Source: DATJGR01 sp963812255
GTDB taxonomy: Bacteria; Pseudomonadota; Gammaproteobacteria; Pseudomonadales; Azotimanducaceae
Reading direction: 5' to 3'
NCBI GenBank assembly: GCA_963812255.1
Contig: CAWEUM010000003.1
Location: forward strand, 558,001 to 622,000
DNA length: 64,000 nucleotides
The first letter of the stretch is position 1; every line of letters begins with the position of its first letter. This document shows positions 53,108-61,701 of this stretch, piece after piece. The notes beneath the pieces were generated by a model. The model saw only the letters and a list, made by a program, of their open reading frames with translations, did no database searches and was not told where the DNA came from. The translations under genes were made by a program, and so were the position numbers.

Positions 53108-54523
53108 TCAGCCGCCGAGTGCCGTCTTCAATCCGGAATAACCCGGCTGATCGATGGCCAGTTGATTCACGACGGTCTGCCGAAGGTGATCGGCCAGCCC
53201 CGGTTCATCGAGCGGCATGCTGCCGTTACGCAATGCGTGCACGAGTCGCCAGCGCAGCGCTTCGAGATCGTCATCGGCTGACGCATCGAACAACACACGC
53301 AGCCGTTGCTGCTCGAGCGCGCGCTGCGGCGCACCCAGGCTCAATTCGCGCAGCACGATATCGAGCGAGTTCGACGCAACCCGCGCGAGAAAGTTGATGC
53401 GGCCCTCCGTGGCCGCCATCACATCGCCACGCAGATAATCGCGCACGCTGCTGACGAGTTCATCCGTTCGCGGCATATCGAGGGTCGAGCTGAACGGCGC
53501 GCCTTCCACCAGTTCCACCGGTCCCGGAATCAGCAGGTTCGCGCAATCGACCTGGCATTCCGAGCTGCGCCGGCCGATACCGGGCCGTTCGACGGTTTTG
53601 TCCGGGCCGCTGCGAAAGTGCTCGGCCATGCCGAGGCAGCCGATCGCCCACCAGAACGACCCGAACACTTCCCAGAACTTGACCTGAGTCGGATCGACCT
53701 TGGTGCCCGACACCGATTCATATCCACGGAACAGATCTGCGTACTCGCCGAATCCACCTACCGGCAGATCGCTGCGGCCAAAACGCCACGAGTTTGTGCA
53801 GATCCAGCCGAGATCCCGCATCGGATCGCCAATGTGCGCGACTTCCCAATCGAGCACAGCGACGACGCCGTCGGGAGAAACCATGATGTTGCCGTTGCGG
53901 AAATCGTTGTGCACCAGGGTCGCGCGTGGATTCTTCGGCAGATGCGCCCGCAGCCAGCAACCGGCATAGTCGATCATCGGCTGCGGCGTATTCAGCAGTT
54001 TGTAGCGTTCCCAGGTCTGTTCGACGAACGCGGCCGGGTCCATCGGATCGAGCAATTGATCGAGCCCTGTGTCGTGCAGATCGATCGCATGGATGCGCGC
54101 GAGGATCTGACCGCATTGAAACGCGAGTTCCGCACGAATGCCGGCGAGCGACTCTGCACGTACGATCCGCGCCCCGAGTGCCTCACCATCCAGCCACTGC
54201 ATCACGAAACCATCGCCGAGTTCATCAGAAGGTTCGAGAACCGCGTAGACCTCCGGTTCCGGCACACCGGCTTCTCGCGCGCAACGCATCAAGGTCGCCT
54301 CGGTCCGCAATCCCGGATGCCCGGCGATACGAACGCTCTCAACCCCGCCCGGCGCGCGGCGCATCGCCAGCCGCCGTTCACCGCCGGCATCGCGAATCAC
54401 CAATCGATACGTCTCCTGACTCGCGCCGCCCGATAGACGTTCTACCGACAGCAGTGCCTTGAAACCGTCGATCTGACGACGCAGCACTGCCGCGAGCTTT
54501 GTCTCGAAGTCGACCGGCGGCAT
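53108..54523 (-). CDS. phosphotransferase family protein (ACAD10-like kinase domain)
   Basis: 471 residues of the aminoglycoside-phosphotransferase fold. Catalytic loop VHNDFRNGNIM (Asp) and metal site VAVLDWEVAHIGDP match the group often found next to acyl-CoA dehydrogenases, as in the ACAD10/11 fusion proteins, which phosphorylate 4-hydroxyacyl-CoA for catabolism. That role is supported by its neighbour, the acyl-CoA dehydrogenase, which overlaps or abuts it (54528). The N-terminus has LSGGASQETYRLVI and a long C-terminal tail (residues 350-471) of unknown role. Confidence 0.85.
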   Translation of the reverse strand: MPPVDFETKLAAVLRRQIDGFKALLSVERLSGGASQETYRLVIRDAGGERRLAMRRAPGGVESVRIAGHPGLRTEATLMRCAREAGVPEPEVYAVLEPSDELGDGFVMQWLDGEALGARIVRAESLAGIRAELAFQCGQILARIHAIDLHDTGLDQLLDPMDPAAFVEQTWERYKLLNTPQPMIDYAGCWLRAHLPKNPRATLVHNDFRNGNIMVSPDGVVAVLDWEVAHIGDPMRDLGWICTNSWRFGRSDLPVGGFGEYADLFRGYESVSGTKVDPTQVKFWEVFGSFWWAIGCLGMAEHFRSGPDKTVERPGIGRRSSECQVDCANLLIPGPVELVEGAPFSSTLDMPRTDELVSSVRDYLRGDVMAATEGRINFLARVASNSLDIVLRELSLGAPQRALEQQRLRVLFDASADDDLEALRWRLVHALRNGSMPLDEPGLADHLRQTVVNQLAIDQPGYSGLKTALGG

Positions 54524-54527
54524 CGAC

Positions 54528-55799
54528 TCAGCCTTCGTGGACGCCCTTCGGCGCGCGCTGTTTCATGAACCCGAACATGTAGCCCGCGACGCGGCGCATC
54601 TGAATCTCCTCTGAGCCTTCGGTGATGCGGTAGCGGCGGTGATGCCGGTAGATGTGTTCGAACGGCTTGTGCCGCGAGTACCCCAGGCCGCCATGCACCT
54701 GCATCGCGCGGTCGGCCGCTTCGCAGCACAACCGGTTCGCCCAGTAGTTGCACATCGATACTTTGTCGGAGACGGAGAACGCGCCGTAGGTATCCATCTG
54801 CCACGCCGTCTTGTGGATCAGCGCGCGCAGCATTTCGCACTGCGTCTGCAACTCGACGAGCGGAAACTGAATCGCCTGATTGGTCGAAAGTGCCTTGCCG
54901 AAAGGCTTGCGCACCTTCGCGTATTCGACCGACTCGTTGATGCAGAACTGCGCAGCGCCGAGGCTCGACGCTGCCTGGCGGATCCGATTTTCGTTGAAGA
55001 ACATCTGAACCACGCCGAGGCCTTTGCCTTCGCCACCGAAGATTGCATCGTTCGGCACGCGCACGTCGGTCAACGAGATGCGGCCATGATCGGTGGGCAT
55101 GTTGAAGGTCCACATCATCTCTTCGACTTTGAATCCCTGCGAATCGGTTGGCGTCAGAAACGCGGTGATGCCATCACCGTCGCCCGCTTTGCCACCGGTA
55201 CGCGCAAAGATCAGATCGTATTTCGCCTTGTGGATGCCGGTGTTCCACGTCTTGCCGCCGTTGATGACCCAGTCGTCGCCGTCGCGTCGGGCGACCGTTT
55301 CCATGTGCGTCGCGTCGGAACCATGGTCGGGCTCGGTGATACCGAACGCGAATCCGCGTTGGCCGGCCAGCATCGCCGGGATCCACTCTTTTTTCTGCTC
55401 TTCGGTGCCGTGGTGCAGCATCAACATCAGACCGACGTTGTTGCCCACGATCGAGTGTTCGTTCTGCAGATCGTTGTGCAGCCCGAGACCCTTGGCCGCG
55501 AAGTGCTCGCGGATCACGGCCATGCCGAGGTTGGTCCCATCCTTGCCGCCGTACTGCTTCGGAAATGGATAGCGGTAGTGTCCGGCGTCGTCCGCCAGTT
55601 TGCGCGCCTTGGCAAGCAGCGCTTCCCACTCCTCCGACGGCAGACCGCCGCGATCCCAGTCCGTGCGCGCATCTTCTCGGCGATGATCGAAGAAGCGAAT
55701 GTTGTCGTCGGCGTTTTCGAGCGGCTTGATCTCGCGCTCAATGAAATCATCGAGTTCGACGAGGTAATCGGCCAGATCCTTGGGAATATCGAAGTTCAC
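54528..55799 (-). CDS. acyl-CoA dehydrogenase
   Basis: 423 residues. FAD enzyme that adds the 2,3 double bond to acyl-CoA. Visible: FGITEPDHGSDATHMETVA (FAD-binding), WVINGGKTWNTGIHKAKYD, VEYAKVRKPFGKALSTNQAIQF and the C-terminal ITEGSEEIQMRRVAGYMFGFM. The start is GTG at 55799 with AGGAG 7 bases before (VNFDIPKDLADY); a long frame to 56093 is rejected. It abuts the kinase gene (4 bases after this stop). Together they fit degradation of hydroxylated or branched acids. Confidence 0.93.
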   Translation of the reverse strand: MNFDIPKDLADYLVELDDFIEREIKPLENADDNIRFFDHRREDARTDWDRGGLPSEEWEALLAKARKLADDAGHYRYPFPKQYGGKDGTNLGMAVIREHFAAKGLGLHNDLQNEHSIVGNNVGLMLMLHHGTEEQKKEWIPAMLAGQRGFAFGITEPDHGSDATHMETVARRDGDDWVINGGKTWNTGIHKAKYDLIFARTGGKAGDGDGITAFLTPTDSQGFKVEEMMWTFNMPTDHGRISLTDVRVPNDAIFGGEGKGLGVVQMFFNENRIRQAASSLGAAQFCINESVEYAKVRKPFGKALSTNQAIQFPLVELQTQCEMLRALIHKTAWQMDTYGAFSVSDKVSMCNYWANRLCCEAADRAMQVHGGLGYSRHKPFEHIYRHHRRYRITEGSEEIQMRRVAGYMFGFMKQRAPKGVHEG

Positions 55800-55879
55800 G
55801 TCAGTACTCCTGCGTGGATGAGAATCGGATTTGAACCGGTGACTATATATAGACAGTGCTGCTGAGGGAAAGGTACGGC

Positions 55880-57445
55880 TCACGACACCCGACGATCGCG
55901 GCCGCGCCAGAACGGTTCTCGCAATTCCTTCTTCAGGATCTTGCCCGACGGGTTGCGCGGAATCGTCTCCATCCAGTCGACCGACGTCGGACACTTGTAG
56001 CGCGCCAAATGCTCCCTGCAGTGCGCTATCACCGCCTCCTCGGTCAGCGCAGGATCCTTGCGCGTGACGATCGCCTTGACGGTTTCGCCCCACTTCTCGC
56101 TCGGCACGCCGATCACCGCGGCATCGGCGATACCAGGATGGCGCATCAGCACGTTCTCGATTTCCGCCGGATAGATGTTCTCCGCACCGGAAATGATCAT
56201 GTCCTTGACGCGATCGTGGATGAACAGATAGCCGTCTCTCAGATAGCCGGCATCGCCGGTACGCAGCCAGCCGTCTGCAGCGATCGTCTGAGCGGTCGCA
56301 TCGGGATTCTTCCAGTAGCCTTTCATGGTATTGCGGCCGCGAATGCAGATCTCGCCGACCTCGCCGTCGCGCGCCTGTGTCACGCCGTCAGGGTTCAGAA
56401 TCTTCACTTCCAGATCACCCGGCGGCCGGCCGCACGAGCGCAGCAGATGCGCACGCGGACCACCGGGATCGTGATCCTCCGGTGTCAGGAGCGCGCCCAT
56501 GCCGGTGGTCTCGGTGAGCCCATAGCCCTGCATGAAGCCGCAGTCGAATATGCCGATGGCGCGCGTCAGCACCTCCTCGCTGATCGGCGATGCGCCGTAT
56601 AGGATGATCTCGAGGCTGCCGAAATCGACGTCATCGACGCCCTGTGACCCAACCATCACCTGTAGTACCGCCGGTACGAACATCGCATGTGTCACGCGAT
56701 GCCTCGGAATGAGCTGCAGGATCTGCCGCACGTCGACATCACGCAGCAGTATCGTTCGCCCGCCCTGGTACTGACCGACGATACCCCACCCGCTGCCGGC
56801 GATGTGAAACAGCGGCATGCAGACCAGGTTCACCGTGTCCGAAGTCATCCGATACAGGTTGTGGCCGTCGTTGAACAGGCACAGGAAGTTGTAGTGCGTC
56901 AGCTCCACGCCTTTCGGCAATCCGGTGGTACCGGAGGTATATAGCTGAAAGCATGTCTCGTGCGGATCGTGCGCGATGGCAGGATCGTGATCGTCGCGCC
57001 GATCGATCCATTCGACAAAATTCAGGTGATCGGCATTCGATTCGCCGATCACGACGATCTGACGTACGTGTTCGAGATTCATCTTCGCCAGATGACCCAG
57101 GAACTCCTGACCAATCAGCAGCACTTTCGCCTCGCTGTGATTGAGGATGTATTCGATCTCTGGCGCGGCGAGCCGCCAGTTGACGGCCACGGTCACCGCA
57201 CCGAGCTTCGCGCCGCCATAGAGATACAGGAAATATTCCGGCGAATTCTTGTCGAGGAACGCGATACGGTCCTGGGCGCCGACACCGGCCTCCCCGAGTG
57301 CGGCCGCGACCTGATTCGATTGAAGGTCGAGCTCGGCGAACGTCCAGCTACGGCCATCCGTCGGATAGATCAGTGCGCATTTGTCGGCGCGATCGCGTGC
57401 GTGGACGCGCAGGATGTCGGGCAGTGTCTCGATGCGGTGTGCCAT
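55880..57445 (-). CDS. long-chain fatty-acid/acyl-CoA ligase (AMP-binding)
   Basis: 521 residues of the ANL family. P-loop QLYTSGTTGLPKGVELTH, A5 GYGLTETTGM, hinge IHDRVKDMIISGAENIYP and C-terminal catalytic lysine in PSGKILKKELR. Closest by type to FadD/long-chain ligases. It would activate the acid that the dehydrogenase 80 bases downstream oxidises. ATG at 57445. The PhyH-type gene ends 59 bases upstream on the same strand. Confidence 0.92.
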   Translation of the reverse strand: MAHRIETLPDILRVHARDRADKCALIYPTDGRSWTFAELDLQSNQVAAALGEAGVGAQDRIAFLDKNSPEYFLYLYGGAKLGAVTVAVNWRLAAPEIEYILNHSEAKVLLIGQEFLGHLAKMNLEHVRQIVVIGESNADHLNFVEWIDRRDDHDPAIAHDPHETCFQLYTSGTTGLPKGVELTHYNFLCLFNDGHNLYRMTSDTVNLVCMPLFHIAGSGWGIVGQYQGGRTILLRDVDVRQILQLIPRHRVTHAMFVPAVLQVMVGSQGVDDVDFGSLEIILYGASPISEEVLTRAIGIFDCGFMQGYGLTETTGMGALLTPEDHDPGGPRAHLLRSCGRPPGDLEVKILNPDGVTQARDGEVGEICIRGRNTMKGYWKNPDATAQTIAADGWLRTGDAGYLRDGYLFIHDRVKDMIISGAENIYPAEIENVLMRHPGIADAAVIGVPSEKWGETVKAIVTRKDPALTEEAVIAHCREHLARYKCPTSVDWMETIPRNPSGKILKKELREPFWRGRDRRVS

Positions 57446-57504
57446 CTCGCCCCCTCTGCCGATTTGTTGGCTATTGTAGTACGCGGGATCATCCGGGCAC
57501 TACA

Positions 57505-58695
57505 CTAAATACCGAGGTCTTGCAGATTGTAATCCTTGATCGAGGCGCGGGCCTCCGGGTCCCATTGATACCGCGATTGCTCCGCCGCGAGTGGCGCATA
57601 CCGATAGGGCGTCTCGTCCGGGAATCGCTGCCGGCGCGCGTCGATCGCGTACGCAATCAATCTCGACCGCTCGCGGATGCGTGCATCGTCGTACACCGCC
57701 ACCGGATTGTGCACGCCGCCGCTCTCGACGCCGAGCACCGAGGCGCGCCGATGAAAGCCGAAGTTGATCGTCACACGCACGTCATCGCTGGTATTGGCGA
57801 ACGAGCCGTGGATCGCCTGCCGGTTGCAGATCGCAACGTCACCCGCGCCACAGATCAGCGGCACGGCGTCGGGCAACCGGTCGGAGCCCGCCGCCGCGAC
57901 CATCGCCTTGATGTCGGCCTTGCCTGGACGGTGCGAACCTGGCACCACCCACAGGCCGTTCGCCGCGTTGCAGCCATACAACTGCGCCATGAAATTGAAG
58001 CCGTGTGTGCCTTCGTCGAACCGCGGGCTGTGCCAGTGCGTCCAGCCATCCTGATGCCAGGCCACCGAACCGCCGAGACGTGCGTGTTTGATCCATACGG
58101 CTTCATTGAACGGGGTGAAATCATCGCCATTGATCGCGGCGGCGACCGCGAGCAGCTCCGGATGGCCGTAAACGCGCAGGCACGCATCCGAGAATTGCAG
58201 AGAACCCAGGATCAGTTGCACCACGTACTCCGGTGCGTCGGCTGGCACTTCGGGCTCGAACATCTTCGCCGGGTGGCGGCCGTTTGCACGATCGGTGCCA
58301 CCGAGCGGATCCGTTAGCGGCTTTACCCAGCTGATGTTCGGCGCGCTGCAGTCGCTGCCCAGCGCCGGGCGCCCCTGTCGATCGACCGACGCGCCCCGAG
58401 TCACCGGCGCGCGCGCGAGCATGTCGGCCACATCGCGTTCGATGTCGTCGAGTTCGGGTTGCTGCAGCACCCGTTCAAAGATGTAGAACCCGCAGCGGGA
58501 ATATGCATCGAGGATCGCCGGATCGAGCTTGCCGTCGGCATCGAAACGGAGCGGGCCGCGATTGCCGAGCGCGCCGGCGCGTTGTTCGCCTTCGGCGCGA
58601 TAGCGCGCCATCGCGGGTTCCTCGACTCCATAATCGACGGCAGAAGATTCTATGTGAGGTAGTACTGCGGCTCGCGTCAGGTCAGCCATGTTCAT
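57505..58695 (-). CDS. phytanoyl-CoA dioxygenase family protein
   Basis: 396 residues of the Fe(II)/2-oxoglutarate PhyH family. The iron site is SVAWHQDGWTHWHS (His-x-Asp) with the distal His in NRQAIHGSFANTS. RVTINFGFHRRA supplies the 2-oxoglutarate-binding Arg. It would alpha-hydroxylate an acyl-CoA or another bulky acid; ligase and dehydrogenase genes downstream fit that. ATG 58695 or 58689 (two ATGs). The upstream frame to 58818 overlaps the methyltransferase gene and is not used. Confidence 0.9.
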   Translation of the reverse strand: MNMADLTRAAVLPHIESSAVDYGVEEPAMARYRAEGEQRAGALGNRGPLRFDADGKLDPAILDAYSRCGFYIFERVLQQPELDDIERDVADMLARAPVTRGASVDRQGRPALGSDCSAPNISWVKPLTDPLGGTDRANGRHPAKMFEPEVPADAPEYVVQLILGSLQFSDACLRVYGHPELLAVAAAINGDDFTPFNEAVWIKHARLGGSVAWHQDGWTHWHSPRFDEGTHGFNFMAQLYGCNAANGLWVVPGSHRPGKADIKAMVAAAGSDRLPDAVPLICGAGDVAICNRQAIHGSFANTSDDVRVTINFGFHRRASVLGVESGGVHNPVAVYDDARIRERSRLIAYAIDARRQRFPDETPYRYAPLAAEQSRYQWDPEARASIKDYNLQDLGI

Positions 58696-58708
58696 TCGCT
58701 CGTGGTGT

Positions 58709-59188
58709 CTATATCCATCGTCGTACTCGACGTTTGTATGCGGCGTAGCTGTCTCCGAATTTGGATTCCAGATACGCCTCTTCCTTCGAGATAACCAGGC
58801 TCTGCAGCGCCCAGCCACACAGCGGCGTCAGCAGCAGAATCCACGTGTTCCAAAGCAGGACGGAAAAGCCCACGCACACGAGGACCATCTGAAGGTACAT
58901 CGGATTTCGACTGATACCAAATGGTCCCTGGTCGATGATCTGCGTTGTCGGCTTCCAGGGGTTCTCGCTCTGGCCGCTGCGACGAACGAGCAAAACAGAG
59001 CGTAGGCCAAGGCCCAGCACAGCGCCCACGACAATGAGCGCGCCAAGCGAGTATCGCGCGACGGCCGCTGGGAAGAATCCGATGTGGATCGGCAACACGT
59101 ATTGAAGCGCGACACCGAGCAGGACAGTGATGAGGGGTACGGCAGGCGGAAACACCCTTACCGCCGCCGCGTCGTTCGGTTCCGGCAT
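58709..59188 (-). CDS. isoprenylcysteine carboxyl methyltransferase-like (ICMT/PEMT) membrane protein
   Basis: 159 residues with four hydrophobic segments. The C-terminal signature GPFGISRNPMYLQMVLVC then the two acidic residues near KEEAYLESKFGDSYAAYKRRVRRWI match the ICMT/PEMT family of membrane methyltransferases, which transfer a methyl group from SAM to a carboxylate, phospholipid or small thiol. Bacterial members are mostly uncharacterised. The stop is 13 bases before the PhyH-type start, so they are linked. Confidence 0.88.
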   Translation of the reverse strand: MPEPNDAAAVRVFPPAVPLITVLLGVALQYVLPIHIGFFPAAVARYSLGALIVVGAVLGLGLRSVLLVRRSGQSENPWKPTTQIIDQGPFGISRNPMYLQMVLVCVGFSVLLWNTWILLLTPLCGWALQSLVISKEEAYLESKFGDSYAAYKRRVRRWI

Positions 59189-59266
59189 GACGATTGATTG
59201 GCGGCAATGCAGTACCGGCGACCGTAGCGTGTTTTTATTCGGCTTTCAAAGCGCTCTCCGGCGCCT

Positions 59267-59851
59267 TCAATCGCTCTGTCGATGCATCTCCATCAGCCAC
59301 AGAGATCGCCAATGAGCGCCTCGATCACTCGAAATGGAGAGCGACCAATCGACCCGGGCTGTGCCGCGTCGCTCGAACACGATACGTCCCAATTGGATCC
59401 CGTCTGCAGTATCCACTGTGCGGGTGAATTCGCCACGATCCCCCGCGAAGCTGCCCTCATACGGCACGTCGAACCGCGGCGTCCGCGAGTCCATCCAATG
59501 AATACGCCAGTACCCGGTGTCCGGGTCCACCGCCCGAATGCTGATCGCGGTCATGGCTTGCGGCGCTTTCATGCCTTCCCAGAAGAACTGCACTTCGCCT
59601 TGCCACTGTTCGAGGATCGCGCAGCCATTCAAGATTTTGCTCACTCGAGTACTTGCCGGCAGTTCGATGTACTCGCCGTCGTCCCGAAGGATGCGCTGTT
59701 CGATTCGCCAGCTACCGATCCAGAAATCGAATTGGCGCTGAGTTTGGCTGTCGCACGATGTGGCCATCAGCGGCTCGCTTGCGTCAGCCGCATCGACCGC
59801 GAGCAGGGCGACCGCCGCCACCGATGCGATGAGGAGATGACGCGTGAACAA
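59267..59851 (-). CDS. exported DUF1579-like protein
   Basis: 194 residues from TTG 59851 (GGAGG 8 bases before it); a TTG at 59872 is an alternative. Signal peptide RHLLIASVAAVALLAVDA. The mature part is beta-rich, with FDFWIGSWRIEQRIL (WIGxW start), GCAILEQWQG, MTAISIRAVDPDTGYWRIHWMD and ending LWLMEMHR. This is the calycin-like pattern of DUF1579 and related proteins, whose function is unknown. It is separate from its neighbours by 68 and 78 bases. Confidence 0.75.
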   Translation of the reverse strand: MFTRHLLIASVAAVALLAVDAADASEPLMATSCDSQTQRQFDFWIGSWRIEQRILRDDGEYIELPASTRVSKILNGCAILEQWQGEVQFFWEGMKAPQAMTAISIRAVDPDTGYWRIHWMDSRTPRFDVPYEGSFAGDRGEFTRTVDTADGIQLGRIVFERRGTARVDWSLSISSDRGAHWRSLWLMEMHRQSD

Positions 59852-59940
59852 GACATTGACCTCCGATCTCAATCCGTGGCCGCTTCGATTTTGAGCATCC
59901 GCTCAGCGGATATCGCGATTGCGTTGATCTGTCATGTGCA

Positions 59941-60657
59941 TCAAGACCCGTGATCCGGCTGCCCGTATTCATCATGCAGCCGAACCCAATCCATCACCGA
60001 TTTTTCGTTGCGACCCTTCGGCGCCAGATCCAGCCAGTTGTAGGCGCCAATCAGCGGGTCGCCGCCGCGCGCGTAGGTTGAATAGGTGTGAAAGACCTCG
60101 CCATTCTCGGCCATCTTGAACATGCTGATGCCCGGTGCTTCGCCTACAGTCGGGTTCTCGCGCTTCTGATAGTTGTAGTACGTATCGCCGCGCGCGATCG
60201 ACTCATCCGTGAACGACACGTTGTAGTCGAAGTTGAAATCGTTGGCGAACGACGACACCCAGTTGAAGCCCCATCCCATGCGCGCTTTGACCGCCAGAAT
60301 CCGACTCATCGGCGCCCGCGAAATGGCAACGAACGACAAATCGTCCTGTTCGAAGTGCATGCGCGCCGCATCGACGTGATCGCAGAGAAACGAGCACCCG
60401 CCGCACAGATGATCCGAGCCCGGTGCAAGCATGAAGTGATATACCGCCAATTGGCTGCGGTCCGCAAACAGGTCCGCGAATGACTTCTTTCCGTCAGCCG
60501 CATCGAACACATAACGCTTCTCGACCCTCACCCACGGTAGCGCTCGGCGCTGCCGTGCCAATTCGTCGCGCAGCCGCGTCAGCTCCTTTTCTTTCCGCAA
60601 CAGTTCTATACGCGCGGTCGTCCACTCGTCCATCGCAACCACTTTGTGATCTATCAT
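59941..60657 (-). CDS. DUF899 family thioredoxin-like protein
   Basis: 238 residues. The DUF899 family has a thioredoxin-like fold without the usual CxxC. Here the cysteine region is HLCGGCSFLCDHVDAA, following YHFMLAPGSD. Also present: KRYVFDAADGKKSFADLFADRSQL, DLSFVAISRAPMSRILAVKARMGW and VFHTYSTYARGGD. Function is not known. ATG at 60657 with GGAGG 7 bases before. A short leader-like ORF (60778-) overlaps its start, and a broken VOC gene and a TetR gene precede it. It is a likely TetR target. Confidence 0.9.
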   Translation of the reverse strand: MIDHKVVAMDEWTTARIELLRKEKELTRLRDELARQRRALPWVRVEKRYVFDAADGKKSFADLFADRSQLAVYHFMLAPGSDHLCGGCSFLCDHVDAARMHFEQDDLSFVAISRAPMSRILAVKARMGWGFNWVSSFANDFNFDYNVSFTDESIARGDTYYNYQKRENPTVGEAPGISMFKMAENGEVFHTYSTYARGGDPLIGAYNWLDLAPKGRNEKSVMDWVRLHDEYGQPDHGS

Positions 60658-60778
60658 CGGTCTGCCTCCATTTGACGTTCACACCGTCGACCTCGTCCAG
60701 GATCGCGACAAGAAAGGCATACTGGATCTCGCGCATGCGCACCCAGCGACGATACCAATCATTGATCTTTTTGAGCAT
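60494..60778 (-). CDS. short basic ORF / possible leader upstream of DUF899
   Basis: 94 codons from ATG 60778, with a very good GAGGAGG 6 bases before it. Only the first ~20 codons look constrained (MLKKINDWYRRWVRMREIQY); the rest runs in another frame over the start of the DUF899 gene and is probably not conserved. Twelve of the first 20 residues recur at 62415-62356, upstream of the DUF2845 gene. The basic, Trp/Arg-rich start is a little like the small YjiS/DUF1127 proteins. It could be a real small protein, or a leader that couples translation. Confidence 0.35.
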   Translation of the reverse strand: MLKKINDWYRRWVRMREIQYAFLVAILDEVDGVNVKWRQTDDRSQSGCDGRVDDRAYRTVAERKGADAAARRIGTAAPSATVGEGREALCVRCG

Positions 60779-60802
60779 CTGAAGCCTCCTCGACGCGCCG
60801 GC

Positions 60803-61007
60803 TTACGCTTCGTCCCATGCCTGTTGCAGGCGGGTTATGTCGATCTCGCTCATCGAAAACATGGCCTGCATCACTCGAGCCGCTCTGGTGGGATCCGGGC
60901 CCCTCAGCATCGTTGTCAGCGCGTGCGGCACGATCTGCCACGACAGGCGGCTCACGGCCTCTTCGGCATTGAAGTTGAACCACAGACACGGTGTGATTTT
61001 TCGGCAT
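60803..61007 (-). pseudogene. broken VOC/PhnB-type gene (frameshift plus internal deletion)
   Basis: The frame from ATG 61007 starts MPK and, if one A in the run at codons 3-4 were removed, reads MPKITPCLWFNFNAEEAV, the classical PhnB/3-demethylubiquinone methyltransferase-like VOC start. It then jumps straight to SWQIVPHALTTMLRGPDP and AARVMQAMFSMSEIDITRLQ before TAA, the normal C-terminus. About 90 internal residues are missing. So the gene carries a single-base frameshift and a deletion. It overlaps the tetR stop, so it was the second gene of the TetR operon. Confidence 0.7.
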
Positions 61008-61012
61008 CGCGC

Positions 61013-61648
61013 TCATGACTTTTCCCGAGTCGAATCGGATCTTCGACCTGGCGAGAACAGGTCTGCCAGGTATCGCCGCAGATGGGCGAGGTTGTCTCGT
61101 ACGACATCTGAACTCTGCTTCGCCTTCGCGAACACGAATGACCCCTGCAAAACGGTTTGGATGAAATAACCCACACTCTCCGCGCTCCACTGCGCATCCG
61201 GCGCGTAGCGCTCGCGCGCCGCCTCGATATCGCGTGTCAATGTCTCGATGTGCGAAGACATCCCGCAATCGCACGCCTCCCGGATCGGCGGATGCGTTGC
61301 GTAGGTCTCCTGAACGAGGGTGCCCAACAGGCAAGTGAAGTCTGTTAAGTCGCGGTTGAGGATCGACGCGCGAAAATCCACATAGCCGAGTACGCGCTCG
61401 AGCGGGTCGGCAGCGTCGTGGTAGGGTGCATCGGCAAACATCGCCGCTGTCGACGCGTTCCAGTGCGCTGCCGCTTCCAAGGTCAGGTCTTCCTTGGTTT
61501 TGAAGTGATGGAAAAAGCTGCCTTTCGTGACCCCCGCGTTCTTGCAGATGTCATCGACCGTGCTGGCCGCGTACCCCTTTGCCCGAAACACCTGCAGCGC
61601 CGCGTCCAATAGCTTGGTTTTTGAGTCGTGTTGCGCCAATGCGCCCAT
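61013..61648 (-). CDS. TetR/AcrR family regulator
   Basis: 211 residues. N-terminal helix-turn-helix: KTKLLDAALQVFRAKGYAASTVDDICKNAGVTKGSFFHHF (typical TetR, with YAASTVDDI and the GSFFHHFKTKEDL recognition end). The C-terminal ligand domain has CLLGTLVQETY and FVFAKAKQSS. The TetR type with a Cys in CLLGTL is seen in regulators that respond to electrophiles. Two 18-base operator-like sites lie immediately upstream (61661-61701), which suggests self-repression and control of the downstream broken VOC and DUF899 genes. The stop overlaps the ATG at 61016 (ATGA). Confidence 0.92.
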   Translation of the reverse strand: MGALAQHDSKTKLLDAALQVFRAKGYAASTVDDICKNAGVTKGSFFHHFKTKEDLTLEAAAHWNASTAAMFADAPYHDAADPLERVLGYVDFRASILNRDLTDFTCLLGTLVQETYATHPPIREACDCGMSSHIETLTRDIEAARERYAPDAQWSAESVGYFIQTVLQGSFVFAKAKQSSDVVRDNLAHLRRYLADLFSPGRRSDSTREKS

Positions 61649-61660
61649 TGATTCGGTTCC

Positions 61661-61701
61661 ATACCGGTTAGTCGGTACGGACCATACCGACCAATTGGTA
61701 T
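61661..61701. promoter_or_regulatory. twin operator sites upstream of the TetR gene
   Basis: Two 18-base sites of the form ATACCG-n-CGGTAx: ATACCGGTTAGTCGGTAC (61661-61678) and ATACCGACCAATTGGTAT (61684-61701). Their centres are 23 bases apart, about two DNA turns. The second is part of a longer palindrome CCATACC-8-GGTATGG. They begin 13 bases before the TetR start, an ideal place for autorepression. The sequence resembles operators of the NemR-like group of TetR regulators. Confidence 0.65.

Noticed and set aside
51558..53141. 527-codon open frame on the plus strand
   Set aside because: Antisense to the WS/DGAT gene with its HHxxxDG motif; composition is that of a shadow frame.
55800..56093. 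N-terminal extension of the acyl-CoA dehydrogenase frame
   Set aside because: It overlaps the acyl-CoA ligase gene out of frame; GTG 55799 has a strong ribosome site.
57470..57500. TGTAGT...ACTACA palindrome upstream of the acyl-CoA ligase
   Set aside because: Arms of only six bases around an 18-base spacer; too weak to call an operator.
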